Assembly: GCF_008728515.1 (NCBI RefSeq)
Contig: NC_044996.1
Span: forward strand, 124,877,610 to 124,941,609
DNA length: 64,000 nucleotides
From: Papio anubis
Taxonomy: Eukaryota; Chordata; Mammalia; Primates; Cercopithecidae
Direction of reading: 5' to 3'
The notes beneath the pieces were generated by a model. It did no database searches, was not told where the DNA came from, and saw only the letters and a list, made by a program, of their open reading frames with translations. How positions within the stretch are numbered: position 1 is the first letter of the stretch; the number at the start of each line of letters is the position of its first letter. Shown here in pieces: positions 12,601 through 24,832 of the stretch. Both the position numbers and the translations under genes were made by a program.

Positions 12601-13850
12601 CATAGTCACCAAAACAGCATGGCACTGGTATAAAAATAGGCACATAGACCATTGGAACAGAATAGAGAACCCAGAGGTAAACCCAAACACTTACAGCCAA
12701 CTGATCTTTGACAAAGCAAACAAAAACATAAAGTGGGGAAAGACACCCTTTTCAACAAATGGTGCTGGGATAATTGGCTAGCGACACGTAGGAGAATGAA
12801 ACTGGATCCTCGTCTCTCACATTATACAAAAAATTAACTCAACATGGAATAAGGACTTAAACCTAAGACCTGAAACTATAAAAACTCTAGAAGATAACAT
12901 TGGAAAAACCCTTCTAGACATTGGCTTAGGCAAGGATTTCATGACCAAGAACCCAAAAGCAAATGCAATAAAAGCAAGATAAATACCTGGGACCTAATTA
13001 AACTAAAGAGCTTTTGCATGGCAATAGGAAGAGTCAGCAAAAACAGACAGCCCTCAGAGTGGGAGAAAATCTTCACAATCTATATATCTGACAAAGGACT
13101 AATATCCAGAATCTACAATGAACTCAAACAAATCAGTAAGCAAAAAGCAAACAATCCCATCAAAAAGTGGGATAAGGACATGAATAGACAATTCTCAAAA
13201 GAAGATATACAAATGGCCAATAAACATTTGAAAAAATGTTCAACATCACTAATGATCAGGGAAATGCAAATCAAAACCACAATATGATACCACCTTACTC
13301 CTTCGAGAATGGCCATAATCAAAAAATCAAAAAAAAAAAAAAAAAAACAGTAGATGTTGGCGTGGATGCGGCAAACAGGGAATACTTCTACACTGCTGGT
13401 GGAAGTGTAAACTAGTACAGCTGCTATGGAAAACAGTGCAGAGATTCCTTAAAGAACTAACAGTAGAACTACTATTTGATCCAGCAATCACATTACTGGG
13501 TATCTACCCAGAGGAAAAGAAGTCATTATTCAAAAAAGGTACTTGCACACACACGTTTATAGCAGCACAATTCACAATTGCAAAATCATGGAACCAACTC
13601 AAATGCCCATCAATCAACAAGTGGATAAACTGTGATATAACACACATACACACACACACACACTGGAATACTACACAGCCATAAGAATGAATTAACAACA
13701 TCTGCAGTGACCTGGATGAGATTGGAGACTATCATTCTAAGTGAAATAGCTCAGGAATGGAAAACCAAACATCATATGTTCTCACTAATATGTGGGGGCT
13801 AAGCTATGAGGACTTAAATGCATAAGAAGGATACAATGGTCTCTGGGGAC
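9628..13850 (+). pseudogene. L1 ORF2 remnant (endonuclease and reverse transcriptase)
   Basis: ORF2p nicks target DNA and copies L1 RNA at the nick. An N-terminal AP-endonuclease remnant is readable from about 9645 (including 'RETHLTHKDSHK' near 9750) and is followed by stops. The reverse transcriptase is readable at 11272-12018 (including 'YRPIFLMNIHAKILNKILAN'). The catalytic FADD motif reads F-A-D-N at 12041-12052 (tttgctgacaat), so one metal-binding aspartate is lost. Several frameshifts separate the open segments (11272-12018, 12277-12579, 13018-13287, 13436-13684), and an AluY interrupts the frame at 10701. A (CA)n tract lies at 13640-13664. The 3' limit is approximate. Confidence 0.85.
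10701..11001 (+). mobile_element. AluY-like insertion inside L1 ORF2
   Basis: A well-preserved sense Alu beginning 'gccgggcgcggtggctcaag', with diagnostic AluY-type text 'gatcacgaggtcaggagatc' and 'aatggcgggaacccgggagg', and ending in an A run. It is flanked by a perfect 13-bp duplication 'gaaagataaatga' at 10688-10700 and 11002-11014. It is the least diverged Alu in the window. Confidence 0.97.
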
Positions 13851-14054
13851 TTGAGGGAAGGGTGGGAGTGGGGAGAGGGATAAAAGACTACAAATATGCT
13901 GCACTGTGTACTGCTCTGGTGATGGGTGCACCAAAATCTCACAAATCACCACTAAAGAACTTACTCACATAACCAAATAGCACCTGTAACCCCAATAACT
14001 TATGGAAAAATATAAATGACAAAATAAAATAAAAAGGGAAAAATTGTTAAAATG

Positions 14055-14100
14055 GCAAATTTTGTGTTATGTTTATTTACCATGACTTTTTTAAAAGTCA
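14055..14100 (+). mobile_element. Tail of the split L1M 3' UTR
   Basis: After the younger L1, 'gcaaattttgtgttatgttt' and 'atttaccatgac' continue the L1M 3' UTR whose upstream part stops at 6914. The join is collinear, so the L1M at 5641 and this piece are one element. Confidence 0.75.
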
Positions 14101-15120
14101 AGAAATTGAAGAGAACCCACAAATGAGACTAAGAGGGAGCAGCCCAAGAGACAGGACAAAACTCACAAGAGTGTGTGGACCCTTGAAACAATTGAGAAGG
14201 TAAAAATGACCACACTTGCAAATGCTGCTGAAACCCTGGGTAAGATGAGAACTGAGAACTGACAACTGGGTTCAGCAATGTAGGGTATGGGATCCATAAG
14301 AGTAGTTTCAGTGGCATGGTGGAATGGGTTAAAGAGATAATATGAACTGAGGACACAGAGATAATGAGTATAAACTAACCTTTCAGGAAGTTTTGTTGTG
14401 AGGAGTAATAGATAAGTAGAGTAGAAGGGAGACGGTAGTTCCAGGAAGGGCTTTTGGTAATGTGCCTGGTCACCACTGGGAAGTAAATCTCAGTTGAATC
14501 AGAAGATGTGATTTTATATCTAACAGGGACCTAATTTCCATAACAAAAGGCACACTAAAAATCAGACAAAACACGTAAGTAACTAGTAAGAACTATGGAC
14601 TAATCCTTCCAATTAGTCACAGGATTTAACCTCTTCCCAAGTGATTAGCCTATTTCCACATTCCATAGTTAAACAGATACATGGAAAATTTGGAAATGAC
14701 TCAAGGAAAATCACAAATATGAGAGGCTTTGATTAACAGGAAAAGCAAAAGGAAAAAGAAAGAAGGGGAAATTATGTAAATATTTAATTATTCTTCTCAT
14801 GCAACTGTAGGGCTTTTTCACAGAGAATTTATCAATATTATTTGCCATATACTCAGAGGAATAATAAAACTTTAGTAAACTGACATAAGCAACAGGATAG
14901 GCATTGAGATAGGCAAAACAGAACATATTACATATTCCAGCACGAAATTTGAAACATTGGAATGAGTTTCTGGTTACAAAATTTCTTTGCTCTTGCTTAA
15001 AAAACAGACAAGTTCTTTTTAACATTGTTCTGGAATTTCTGGCCAATAAATAAGACATTAAACCAAAACAAGAAGTATGACTATTGGCAGGCAAAGGAAA
15101 TAATTTGTATTATTTGCAGA
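14101..15120. other. Intergenic DNA, nothing recognised
   Basis: No repeat family, RNA gene or coding signal is identified. The open frame at 14711-15094 (minus strand, 127 codons) has no recognisable domain and lies in AT-rich sequence. I treat it as chance. Confidence 0.5.
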
Positions 15121-15333
15121 CATTAAGATGCACACATAGTTAAGGAAAGAAAATCAATAAGAAAACTATTAGAATTAATAAACACATTCAAAAAAGTTGG
15201 TGAGTGCAGGGTAATTATCAAGAAATCGATAGTTTAGGTAATAAGCAGCTAGAAATATTATGAAGATACAATAGCACACCTTAAAAATATAGCCTAGAAA
15301 TAGCTTATAATAATAAATGTTTGGGATACATAC

Positions 15334-15397
15334 ATAAATATGTGTGTGTATGTATGTATGTGTGTGTGTGTGTGTGAAAATATATATATATATATAG
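15334..15397. repeat. (TG)n / (TA)n microsatellite
   Basis: A compound simple repeat in which mixed TATG and TG units are followed by a (TA)n run. The open antisense frame across it is an artefact of the repeat. Confidence 0.95.
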
Positions 15398-16329
15398 TAT
15401 AGATACAGATTTCTGTATTAAGAGAATTAAAATAAGATTTGAATACCATGCTCCTGGTTGGGCAGATTTAATCTTGTAAATATATCCAATTTTCCCAAAT
15501 GAGGAGTAATGCAATCTCAATCATAATCTCATGGGGATTGATTTTAATTGAATAATATGTCTCTGAAGTTCATCTGAAAGAATAAACAGGCAAAAAACAA
15601 ACCAAGAAAACTATTGAAGAAAAATGAGAGTGCTTGTTCTGCCAGATATTAAAATTATTTATAAATCTCAATTGAAACAATGAGACATTGATAAAAGATT
15701 CTTATAAAGAGAGCAATAAAATTGAAAAAATAATACAGGAACAAATTCTGGAATGCATAAATATTTACCAAATGATTGAATAGGCATAGAAGACAGTTGA
15801 GAAATGATGGATTTTTTTCTTAAGGAGTGTAGAATAGAAATGAACATCTATGAAGAAAATCACATTAAATTATCACTATATTATATGCCAAAATAAATTT
15901 TTAATAGGTTAAAAAATTAAACACAAATAGTCAAGCCATATAAAAGCTAGTCTTCTATTTATAAGCAACTGATTTTTGATTGAAGAAAGGTTTCTGAAGT
16001 TTAAAAGCAATTTTTTAATTTAATTTTTATTAAGGTAAAATAGACATATAAAATGTACCATCTTTATCATTTTAAAGGGTATGGTTGAGTGGTAATAATA
16101 CATTTATATTCTTTTTAAAAAGTAAATCAACAAAATGACTGAGAAAAATATTTGTAATAAATATGATAGACTAAAGTTCATATCCATAATATACAATGAG
16201 TTCTTAAAAATTGGTAAGATAATCTTAAGACATCATAGAAAGAGTCAAAAGACAAAAAGAAAAAACGCAAATGGCCAAAAAGTAACCTCATTCATAATCA
16301 AAATAAAATCAACTTAGATAAACGTGATA

Positions 16330-16852
16330 GAGAGTAATACTAATGACTCCCAATGAATCACACCTCTCTGGGTCCATACTCCTTTGTAATATGACATTGA
16401 TCTCTGTTCATGAAGAGGTACCATCTATTTTCCCACCCCTTGAAGCTGGGACGGCCTTGTGACTTGCTTTCACCAAAAGAATGTGGTGGAAATTACTCTG
16501 GAGGTTAGTACATCTTTCACTCTTATCATTGGAACCTTGAAACTGTGAAGAAGCTCAGTCTCGCATATATTTCAGGATAAGAGACCATGATGGGGGTAAA
16601 AAAGATGACTCAGCTAGCAGTCAGAAGTAACTTCCAGACAGACATGTGAATGAGGTCATCTGGGCCCCTTCAGCCCTAGTTGAGCTGTCAGAGGACTGCA
16701 GATGCATAAATGATCTGAAACCGGGAGAAAAACTACCTAGCCCCAGATTACCAGCCCATAGAATCATTAGAAATAATAAATTATCTTTGTCTTAATTTAC
16801 TAAGTTTTGGAGTGGTTTGTTATGCAACAGTAGATAACTGATATAAGAAATT
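16330..16852 (+). mobile_element. MLT1-like MaLR LTR
   Basis: The 3' end 'actaagttttggagtggttt' followed by 'gcaacagtagataactgata' is the MLT1 LTR terminus. The body, with 'cttgaagctgggacggcctt', agrees. The LTR interrupts the degenerate L1-like element. The left edge is approximate. Confidence 0.75.
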
Positions 16853-17516
16853 TTCATTTTACCAAAGAATTAAAGGAAAAAAGAAGAAACTAGTTACTAA
16901 TTAAGGAACAGTTAGGGAAATTCCATATTGCTGGGAGTGCAAGTGGTAAAAATTCTCTGGAAAATGATGTTGCAGTATTAATCCAGATCTTAAACATATT
17001 TATATACACTGACTAGATAATTCTCCTTCTACAGTTTTATCCCATAGAAAATATTAAAAATGTGGACAAGATTTATGTCCAAAGATTTTTTATCTAAATT
17101 TTGTTTAATTCATGGCAAATGTCTGTATGTTCAACAATAGAATACTACGTTTAAAAAAATTAAAGTGTATTTATGTGATGAACTATTATTTCATGGAACT
17201 TGTTTCCTGTTGTCAGAATTCATGGGTACAGACCTAAATATACTTGATAATCTGTGAGGGTTTGTGATTGGGGGAGGATGGTAGCAAAGATTAAAATGAA
17301 ATATATACCAAAAACTTAAACTTAATAGTAATTATCTCTCAGTGTGTTATATGAGTTATTGTTATTTTTTTCCTTAGGTTCCTTTTATTTCTTAAGTTTT
17401 CAATGATAAGAATGCACTCCTTATATTAAAAAGAGCATATATTACTTTGAAACTGGGACAAGTTTGGAATTGTCTGAGAAGATTTTAACATGGTCCTATT
17501 TTAAAGTGATAATGGT

Positions 17517-17811
17517 AGAGGGGCACAGTGGTTCATGCCTGTAATCCCAGCACTTTGGGAGTCTGAGGCTGGTGGATCACTTGAGGTCAGGAGTTCAAGA
17601 CCAGCCTGACCAACATGGTGAAACCCCGTCTCTACTAAAAATACAAAAATTAGCTGGGTGTGTTGGCTCACGCCTGTAATCCCAGCTACTCGGGAGACTG
17701 AGGCAGGAGAATCACTTGAGCCCAGGAGGCAGAGGTTGCAGTGAGCCAAGATCACACCACTGTACTCCAGCCTGGGTGACAGAGTGAGATTCCATCCCAA
17801 AAAAAAATAAT
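17517..17811 (+). mobile_element. Alu SINE, sense
   Basis: Starts 'gggcacagtggttcatgcct', with central A-rich linker 'aaaaatacaaaaattagctg', right arm and an A-rich tail (aaaaaaaaataataataa). An older Alu, probably S class. The antisense frames over it are Alu artefacts. Confidence 0.95.
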
Positions 17812-18869
17812 AATAATTTTAAAAATAGATAACGAACTAACAAACATTTACTGATCACCCACTGTGTACAAATCACTGTGTTAAATGTTGAGGTGGTCTT
17901 ATTGAAAGGCTTTTGAAACCATGAGCCCATAACAGATAAGGCTCCAAAAAGTGACCAACTTAAATTGTCCCTACCATTTGTTTACAGATTGTGGTACATC
18001 GATTCAAAAAAAAAAAAAAAAAAAAAATGGGAAAAGTGCAGATATACCAAGCAACTGCCATCTAATCAAGAGGTATCTCAGAGACAAGTTTCACTCATCT
18101 GAACAAATTCAACATCTCAGAGGTGGATTGGCCCCTTGGCCCATATGAATTCAGTTTGAGCACTAGTTGGTGGATAAAGAAATGTTTAAAAAAAAAAAAA
18201 AAACAACAACCTCTTAAACCAATGCTGGAAACTCCAGCACAGGAATAGGCAGAAAAAAAAATGTGGGCCAATGGCTACCTCAGGGTTATTAAGACATGGA
18301 TCATAGACAGCTCATAGCAACCTGCCAAACATAGTTCTTAAGGCCTTGGGGCTATACATAATCACTGGGCTTAATACTCTGTGTGGAATGAAAGTCCCTA
18401 GAAATACCAACAGTTTCTACCCACCTTAGCAATACTAATAAATGGAGAGTGTCATGTCATCCATTTCTTTTCTCTGTGATCTCATAATAACACATATTTC
18501 AAGAGAGACCTAGGACCACACCAACCCAACCGTAGGCCTTTATATAGGTAAATTAATTGGAGAAAGTATAATAACAGGAATTCAAAGACTCAGTGAAATG
18601 GGAAAGTTGGAGTGGATTTATCATGTATAACTGGCGTACCCAACCACAACTATGTCCTCAAGAGGAGTAGATTGACCACCCCTGAATCTATCAAGTCTTT
18701 GTGGACAGCACTCATATCTAGTTACCCCAGGGGTTTGATTTTGATTAAATAGTTTGTTAAAGTTAGGATGTGTCCTCATTTCATAGGTTAAGGAAAAATT
18801 TTGAAAGTTGTTCAGTATTTCACTTGCACCTATCTGCTCAGGAACTGTGGAAATAATAAGATGGTATTA
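17812..18869. other. Intergenic DNA with two A homopolymers
   Basis: No gene or named repeat is seen. Two long A runs (about 18006-18027 and about 18188-18203) may be tails of small retrotransposed fragments, but the bodies are not recognisable. Confidence 0.5.
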
Positions 18870-19245
18870 TGGACTGAACTGCATCTCCTAAAATTCAGAT
18901 GACAAAGCTTTAACCCCCAATGTGACTGTATTTGGAGATAGGGACTTTAAGGAGATATTTAAGGTTAAACAGGGTCATTATTGTGGGGCCCTAATTCAAT
19001 TGGAATGGTGTCCTTATAAGAAGAGGGAGAGATACCAGGGGCACATGCAGAGAGAGAAAAGGTATGTGTGAGAACACATGGAGAACACAGCCATTCACAA
19101 GCTAAGAAGAGAGACCTCAAGAGAAATCAACCCTGCTGGCACCTTGATCTTGGACTTCCAGCCGCCAGAACTGTGTGAAAATAAATTTCTGTTGTTTAAA
19201 TTACCCAAACTGTGATATTTTGTTGGCAGGCCTAGCAGACAGATG
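18870..19245 (+). repeat. LTR-like dispersed repeat, copy 1
   Basis: The text 'tggactgaactgcatctcct', 'ccaatgtgactgtatttgga', 'gtccttataagaagaggga' and 'tgctggcaccttgatcttgg' is a common primate dispersed repeat of LTR appearance. A second copy lies at 24365-24725 in the same orientation with the same order of blocks. I cannot name the family with confidence. Confidence 0.7.
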
Positions 19246-20390
19246 GGCTTACAAAACTCCCAGAGCCACAGTGAGATGAACTTAGGCCAAAACTTCATTT
19301 ATCATCTAATGACTGTTAGCCCCGACACTGATAGGCAGACCACATTGGTATTCTGGGTTTCCAAGAATTATTATTAACTCAATGCATTTTACTTTTTCCT
19401 AGTGAAGCTACCTAATTAAATAGCTCCAGACCCCTTGGAAAAAGGTCAGGTGTCAAGTTTACAGTCCCACGAGAGTGCCCAGCATCTTTTTTATTGAAGG
19501 GGCTCTAGATCTGTTATTGACTCACGCTGGGAATTGGAAGAGGATCCCATATTCTCTAACATTATGACTCAGTCTCTGTTCACCAGACAAAGAAGATGTT
19601 AGATCACACGCTTAGTCATTTATTTCAGCTCTAGAGAAACTGTAATCAATTAGCTACTGCCAAAGATCCCTGTGGGTCAAGCCAGTATGACAAGCATTTG
19701 GGTTTGTTGCCTATTATGATAACCATACCCGTTGGCTTCTAGTGACTAAGTGCTATTACTCAGCCTCTGCCTCAGCCACCCCATTTCAATAGTTGCATTT
19801 CCCATCTTTGTCCCTTGCCTACAGAAAACATCAATACTATGCTTTTCCAGGATGCTGCTTCCACCTTCACCAATTTATTCTTTATTGCCACGGTAAGGAA
19901 AATATCTTTTAAGTTCTCTCAGAAGACATAGCTGTAGGTTAGGTAAGCCAGTTGCACATGATAAATACACTCCAATATTTTTATCATCCTAAGCCTTTGA
20001 ATTCCCTCTTTTACATCATAGATATTTCTGGCATCACAACTTTATTTCACATAGGCCACCATTAAGTATAAGTTTTAGTCAAACAAAACAAACAGAACTG
20101 GCTGCTTGAATTCAGAATATATGGCAAGGGCAGTCTCATTAATTAATTCAGCCCAATCTAAAATTACTTTGAGCCCTGTTGCCCTGTTTTGGTTGTTGTT
20201 GCTACTGTTTCTTCTTTTGGTTGTTATTATTGCTATACACCAAACAAACAAACAAACAAAAAAACAAGTCACACTAAAGATTTTGTGAGTTCAGTCACTT
20301 CATTAAAGATTTAAGAGATTACAAGAAGGATCTCAGGGCTACTACACGATCTTCCACTATTCTCCTGTTCTTCCCTTTACACTCCAAATA
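19246..20390. other. Intergenic DNA, nothing recognised
   Basis: No repeat, RNA or gene is identified. A short (CAAA)n run lies at about 20239-20262. Confidence 0.5.
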
Positions 20391-20990
20391 TTTTTCAAAA
20401 GACCATGGTTTCCAATAAATTAGATAACTTACATAAAATAGACAAAATCCTAGAAAACACAAACTTCCAAAAATGACTCAAAAAGAAATAGAGAATCTAA
20501 ATAAATATGTAACAATAAAGAGATTGAATTAGTAATCAAAACAACCTACATTCAACACAAAAACTTGTACACAAATTTTCATGACAGAATTATTGTAATT
20601 GTCAAAAAGTGCAAACAAACCAAAGGTTCATACACTGATAAAATGTAAAGTGTTCATATTATGCAATATTACTTAGCAATAAAAAGGAATGCAATATTGA
20701 TACATGCTACAACATGGATGAACTTTGAAAACATTATGCTAAATGAAAGAAGCTAGTCACAAAAAGACCACATATTTTATGGTTTCATTTACATGAAATG
20801 TCTAGAATAGACAAATCTATAGAGTAGTTGCCTAAGCTGGAAAACATGAAGGGTAATGAGGGTTGGCTGCTAAGGGTTTGGGGATTGCATCCGGAGCAAT
20901 TAAAATGTTCTAAAATTGAGTGTGGTAATAATTTTACAATTCTGTGGATATACTAAAAACCATTGAATTGTATACTTGCAGTAGCTGAGT
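20391..20990 (+). mobile_element. Old L1M 3' fragment
   Basis: Sense-orientation worn L1 3' end. It reads 'gcaatattacttagcaataa' near 20674, 'atgaactttgaaaacattat', 'gctaaatgaaagaagctagt' and then the 3' UTR wording 'accattgaattgtatacttg'. It is similar in kind to, but separate from, the L1M at 5641. Confidence 0.75.
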
Positions 20991-21099
20991 AGTACAGCAT
21001 GTGAATTCCTTCTATATCTCAATAAAGCTGTTACCAAAAAACAAACAAACAAACAAAAAAACCCATGGTCCCACAGATGACTCTATCTCAATCAGCCTC

Positions 21100-21610
21100 T
21101 GTAGAAGTATAATCCTGGCTATTGGGAGCAAGCCTCCCAGAATCCTGCCATAAACTGGCCCCAAAACTGGCCATAAACAAAATCTCTGCAGCACTGTAAC
21201 ATGTCCATAATGGCCCTAACACCCAAGCTGGAAGGTTGTGGGTTTATGGGAATGAGGGTAAGGAAAACCTGGCCCACCCAGGGTGGAAAACCACTTAAAG
21301 GCATTCGTAAGCCACAAATAAAAGCATGAGCGATCTGTGTCTTAAGGGCGTGTTCCTGCTGCAATTAATTCGGCCCATCCCTTCATTACCCATAAGGGAT
21401 ACTTTAAGTTAATTTAATATCTATGGAAACATTGCTAATGACTGGTTTGCTGTTAATAAATATGTGGGCAAATCTCTGTTTGGGGTTCTCAGCTCTGAAG
21501 GCTGTGAGACCCCTGATTCCCCACTTCACACCTCTATATTTCTTTGTGTGTGTCTTTAATTCCTCTAGCGCCACTGGGTTAGGGTCTCCCCGACCAAGCT
21601 GGTCTCAGCA
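21100..21610 (+). mobile_element. Solo LTR of a class II (HERV-K superfamily) element
   Basis: An LTR of about 510 bp starting 'tgtagaagtataatcctggc' and ending near 'ggtctccccgaccaagctgg' and 'tctcagca'. The end text, with 'ttaattcctctagcgccact', is typical of an ERV2-type LTR; length and text suggest MER9. No internal proviral sequence adjoins it, so it is solo. It is not the same family as the LTRs at 39040 and later. A clean 6-bp duplication is not obvious (agcctc before, ggcctc shortly after). Confidence 0.65.
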
Positions 21611-22796
21611 CCTGGCCTCTGTTCTAATTGTTTCTCTTGGTCATTTCAGTATTATTAAAATGTCAAATGTCAGAGATAAGAATATATATTTGTCATAATA
21701 ATAAGATAGAGGTGAAATTGAAAGCCAAAGGAAATACTAAATTTATGTAAAATACAACACTTCCTTGACATAAATACTGTTTTAAAAATTAAATTAGCCA
21801 TGCTTGAGAAACTTTAACTTGAAAAACACCAGATACCTTTCAATATCAGATATTCAAGAACTTAGCAATTTAAATATATAACCTAAGTTTTAATTTTAAA
21901 AAATATTTATTATTCAATTTATACAACTTCATTATCAATTAAATAACTAATACAGATAAGCAAAAAGAGAACTTTTTAAAAATCACACATAATAACACTA
22001 CCCAGAGGTAACTTATCATTTTTTTACTTTATTATGCTGGTATATACACACAAGCATATGAGATTACAGAGTACTTACTCAGAGATTTGTGAGTGATGTC
22101 TACTAGTCACCATGATAAGAAGAAAGAAAACTTTCATATTAATAAATATACAGCTTTATCATTAATCTTAATTGCTGTATCATATTTATTTTAGACACAC
22201 CATAATTTATGGCATCTCTATCATGAGACATTTATACTATTCCCTCTATTTATTTTGCATAAATGACAAAAATTAAACATTCTTGATACTCATCTTTACA
22301 TATATATTGAATCATTGAATTAGGATAAATGACTAGAAGTAGAATTTTTGAGCTAAATAATATATACTTAGATATGATATATATTACAAAATTTCTCAGC
22401 AGAATAATTCATCAGAAACAACCAGTATTATAGGAAAGAGTGCCTATTTTTCCAAATCTTAGCCAAGACTTGGTGTCTGCAATCTTTTTAATCCTTACTA
22501 TTCTGAGAAAATATATCTCATTATTTTAATTTGCATTTATTTGTTTCATATTTTAATGTTCATAGGCTTAGTAAGTTTACTATTCACAACCTTAATTCAT
22601 TTTTTATTAGTTTTTCTTTTTGTATTGGTCTATAATAGCTCTTTAAATGCTAAGACTATTAATCTTTTCTCTGTTGTAAATGTTATAAATATATTTTTTC
22701 AGTTTTACAGATATAGTGTTTTTTACCATATAGAACTTCTAAACATCTTTGTGGCCAAATATTTCAATCTTTTTTAAATTTCATGTATTTAGTTTT

Positions 22797-23080
22797 TTAT
22801 TTATTTGAGACAATCTGTCACCTAGGCTGGAGTGCAGTGACATGATCATGGCTCACTGCAGCCTTGAACTCCTGGGCTCAAGCGATCCTCCTGTCTCAGC
22901 CTCCCAAGCAACTGGGACTACAGGTGTGCACTACCATGCCTGGCTAAAGTTTTTTTATTTTTGTAGAGATGGGGTCTCACTATGTTACCTAGGCTTGTCT
23001 CAAACTGCTGGGCTCAAGCCATCCTCCCACCTCAGCCTCTCAAAGTGCTGGGATTACAGGCATGAGCCACCATGCCCAGC
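22797..23080 (-). mobile_element. Alu SINE, antisense, old
   Basis: Antisense Alu with 'caggctggagtgcagtgaca'-like text, 'gccttgaactcctgggctca' and 'gtgctgggattacaggcatg'. The 'actcctgggctcaagc' wording is that of old AluJ-type elements. Confidence 0.92.
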
Positions 23081-23337
23081 CAGTCTTTTCCTTCTGATTT
23101 CTGCCAGTGAGGTAATGGTTAAAAAGCCCTTCCCAACCTAAGACAAATACTGATTCTCCAACAACTTTTTTGATTTCAAATATTCAATCTATATGGATTT
23201 AAATAGAGCTCCAAATTAATTTTTTGCCTCATTATTAACCAAGTGTCAGCATAATCACTAATTTGAAATGTGACTTTTCTCACATATTCTAATTTCTATA
23301 TATGTGAGGGTGTGCTTCTTTTTCTTTTTCCTTTCCC

Positions 23338-23634
23338 TTTTTGAGACAGCATCTGGCCCTGTCACCCAGGCTGGAGTGCATTGGTGTGATCATGGCTCAC
23401 TGCAGCCTTGATATCCTGGACTCAAACCATCCTCCTTCTTCAGCCTCCAGAGTAGCTAAGACTACAGGTGTATACCACCAAGCCCAGTTAATTTTCTTTT
23501 TGGTTTTTTTTTTTTTTTTTTGGAGAGACAGGGTCTTGCTATGTTGCTGGTCCTGAACTCCCGGGCTCAAGCTATCCTCCCACCTTGGCTTCCCAAAGTA
23601 CTGAGATTATAGGTATGAGCCACCACATCTGGCC
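23338..23634 (-). mobile_element. Alu SINE, antisense, old
   Basis: Antisense Alu: 'cacccaggctggagtgcatt', a T run at about 23505-23521 between the arms, and the right-arm text 'ctcccgggctcaagctatcc'. Divergence suggests AluJ. Confidence 0.92.
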
Positions 23635-23710
23635 TCATGGGGTTGTATTTCTCAACTCCCTATATTTCTCCCCTGGTCTATCTTATTGATCCTATCCGCA
23701 ACAAGACTCT

Positions 23711-24030
23711 CCTTCACTGTGTTGATCATCTGTCAACACTGGGCTCCACCCATACTGAGCAGTCTCAGTGATGGCTGCAGTTTTCTGCTGGCACTTCCAG
23801 TCCTTATTACATGACACCCACAAAGAGGTTGCTGGGACCTCAACTAATTACATAGTTTAATGACTGTTTTGTTTTCATTTTTGTTTTGACCAGTAATCAT
23901 GTTTTATTTTTCCTAGCATATACTTCATCCATTCAACATCAGGCCACAAGGGTGCTTGGATCAGGACACTGTCAGGTAGGTCACCGTGCCACCTATTCCT
24001 AAAATCACTGCTCCTCATCCACCCATTAGA
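23711..24030. other. Intergenic DNA, nothing recognised
   Basis: About 320 bp with no recognisable repeat or coding signal. Confidence 0.5.
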
Positions 24031-24364
24031 CATTGTTGCTGGGTTTGGCTTTCCAGGTCTTCCACTCCAGAAGGCAAAAAATTCTTACAATGCCCTAGAA
24101 GGCTGTACAGGACATGGGCCAACTTTACCCGTCCAATCTCATCTCCTACAACTCCCTTGGCTGCCTTCACTTCAGCACTGATATCTTTACTATTTCTTGA
24201 ACACTTTGGCCAGGATAGACCAGTTTCCCTCCAGGACAGTTGTACTGGCCACTCCCTCTTCCTGGAATTCTCTTCCTTCATATAGCCATATGGATAACTT
24301 GCTTGCTTCATGTTTTTGGTGAAATGTCACCTTGTAAAGGATACCTACTCAAACCACCTGTTAT

Positions 24365-24725
24365 GTACTAAATCGTGTCCCCTCAAAATTCAGATGTTGA
24401 AGCCCTAATCCCCAATGTGACTGTATGTGGAGATAGGGCCTCTAAGGAGGTAATAAAAGTTAAATGAAGTAATAAGAGTGAGAACTAAATCCAATAGGGC
24501 TAGTGCTCTTATAAGAAGAGGAGGAGACACCAGAGCTTTTTCACAGGGACACAGCAAGAAGGTGGCCATCTACAAGCCAGGAAGAGAGCCCTCATCAGAA
24601 ACTGAGTTTGCTGGCACCTTGATCATAGCTTTCTAGCCTACAGACCTGTGAGAATATAAAAGTCTGTTGTTCAAGGCACCCACTCTGTGAGATTTTGTTA
24701 TGGCAGCCTGAGCAGACTAACATGC
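24365..24725 (+). repeat. LTR-like dispersed repeat, copy 2
   Basis: Same block order as the repeat at 18870: 'ccccaatgtgactgtatgtg', 'cttataagaagaggaggaga', 'caagccaggaagagagccct' and 'tgctggcaccttgatcatag'. It interrupts the L2 element. Family name uncertain. Confidence 0.7.
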
Positions 24726-24832
24726 CACCTCATTCATAAGTTAACACCATCCCCCTTTTTGCCTGTACTGCTAATCCCCCTTATATTATTCTATTCTAGC
24801 CCTTAACCTCTTCTAAAATAATCTAAAATTTA

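Larger units (their letters stand above)
6915..14045 (+). mobile_element. Full-length inactive primate L1
   Basis: A complete-length L1 in sense orientation: 5' UTR (about 6915-8529), ORF1 remnant (about 8530-9540), ORF2 remnant (about 9628-13850) and 3' UTR with A-rich tail to about 14045. It is about 7.1 kb including an AluY of about 0.3 kb. The 3' UTR wording 'gatgggtgcaccaaaatctc' and the 5' UTR text fit a middle-aged primate lineage (older L1PA or L1PB type), not L1PA1-5. Imperfect flanking repeats 'gttaaaaatg' (6905-6914) and 'gttaaaatg' (14046-14054), together with continuation of an L1M sequence on both sides, set the boundaries. Confidence 0.88.
15121..17420 (+). mobile_element. Very degenerate L1/HAL1-like element, split by an LTR
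   Basis: Two collinear blocks (about 15121-16328 and 16853-17420) show worn L1 ORF2 wording in sense orientation. The first has 'ttctgccagatattaaaatt' near 15638 and 'gcaaatggccaaaaagtaac' near 16268. The second has 'gctgggagtgcaagtggtaa' near 16931 and 'gtccaaagattttttatc' near 17079. An MLT1-like LTR sits between them. Limits are approximate, and the family could be L1ME or HAL1. Confidence 0.6.
21900..23710 (-). mobile_element. Degenerate antisense L1 interrupted by two Alus
   Basis: Blocks at about 21900-22795, 23081-23325 and 23636-23710 read as reverse-complement old L1 ORF2: 'gataaatgactagaagtaga' near 22325, 'aatatggattta'-like text near 23190, and 'ggtctatcttattgatccta' near 23675. 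The pieces are in the right order for a single old element, with antisense Alus at 22797 and 23338. Confidence 0.55.
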
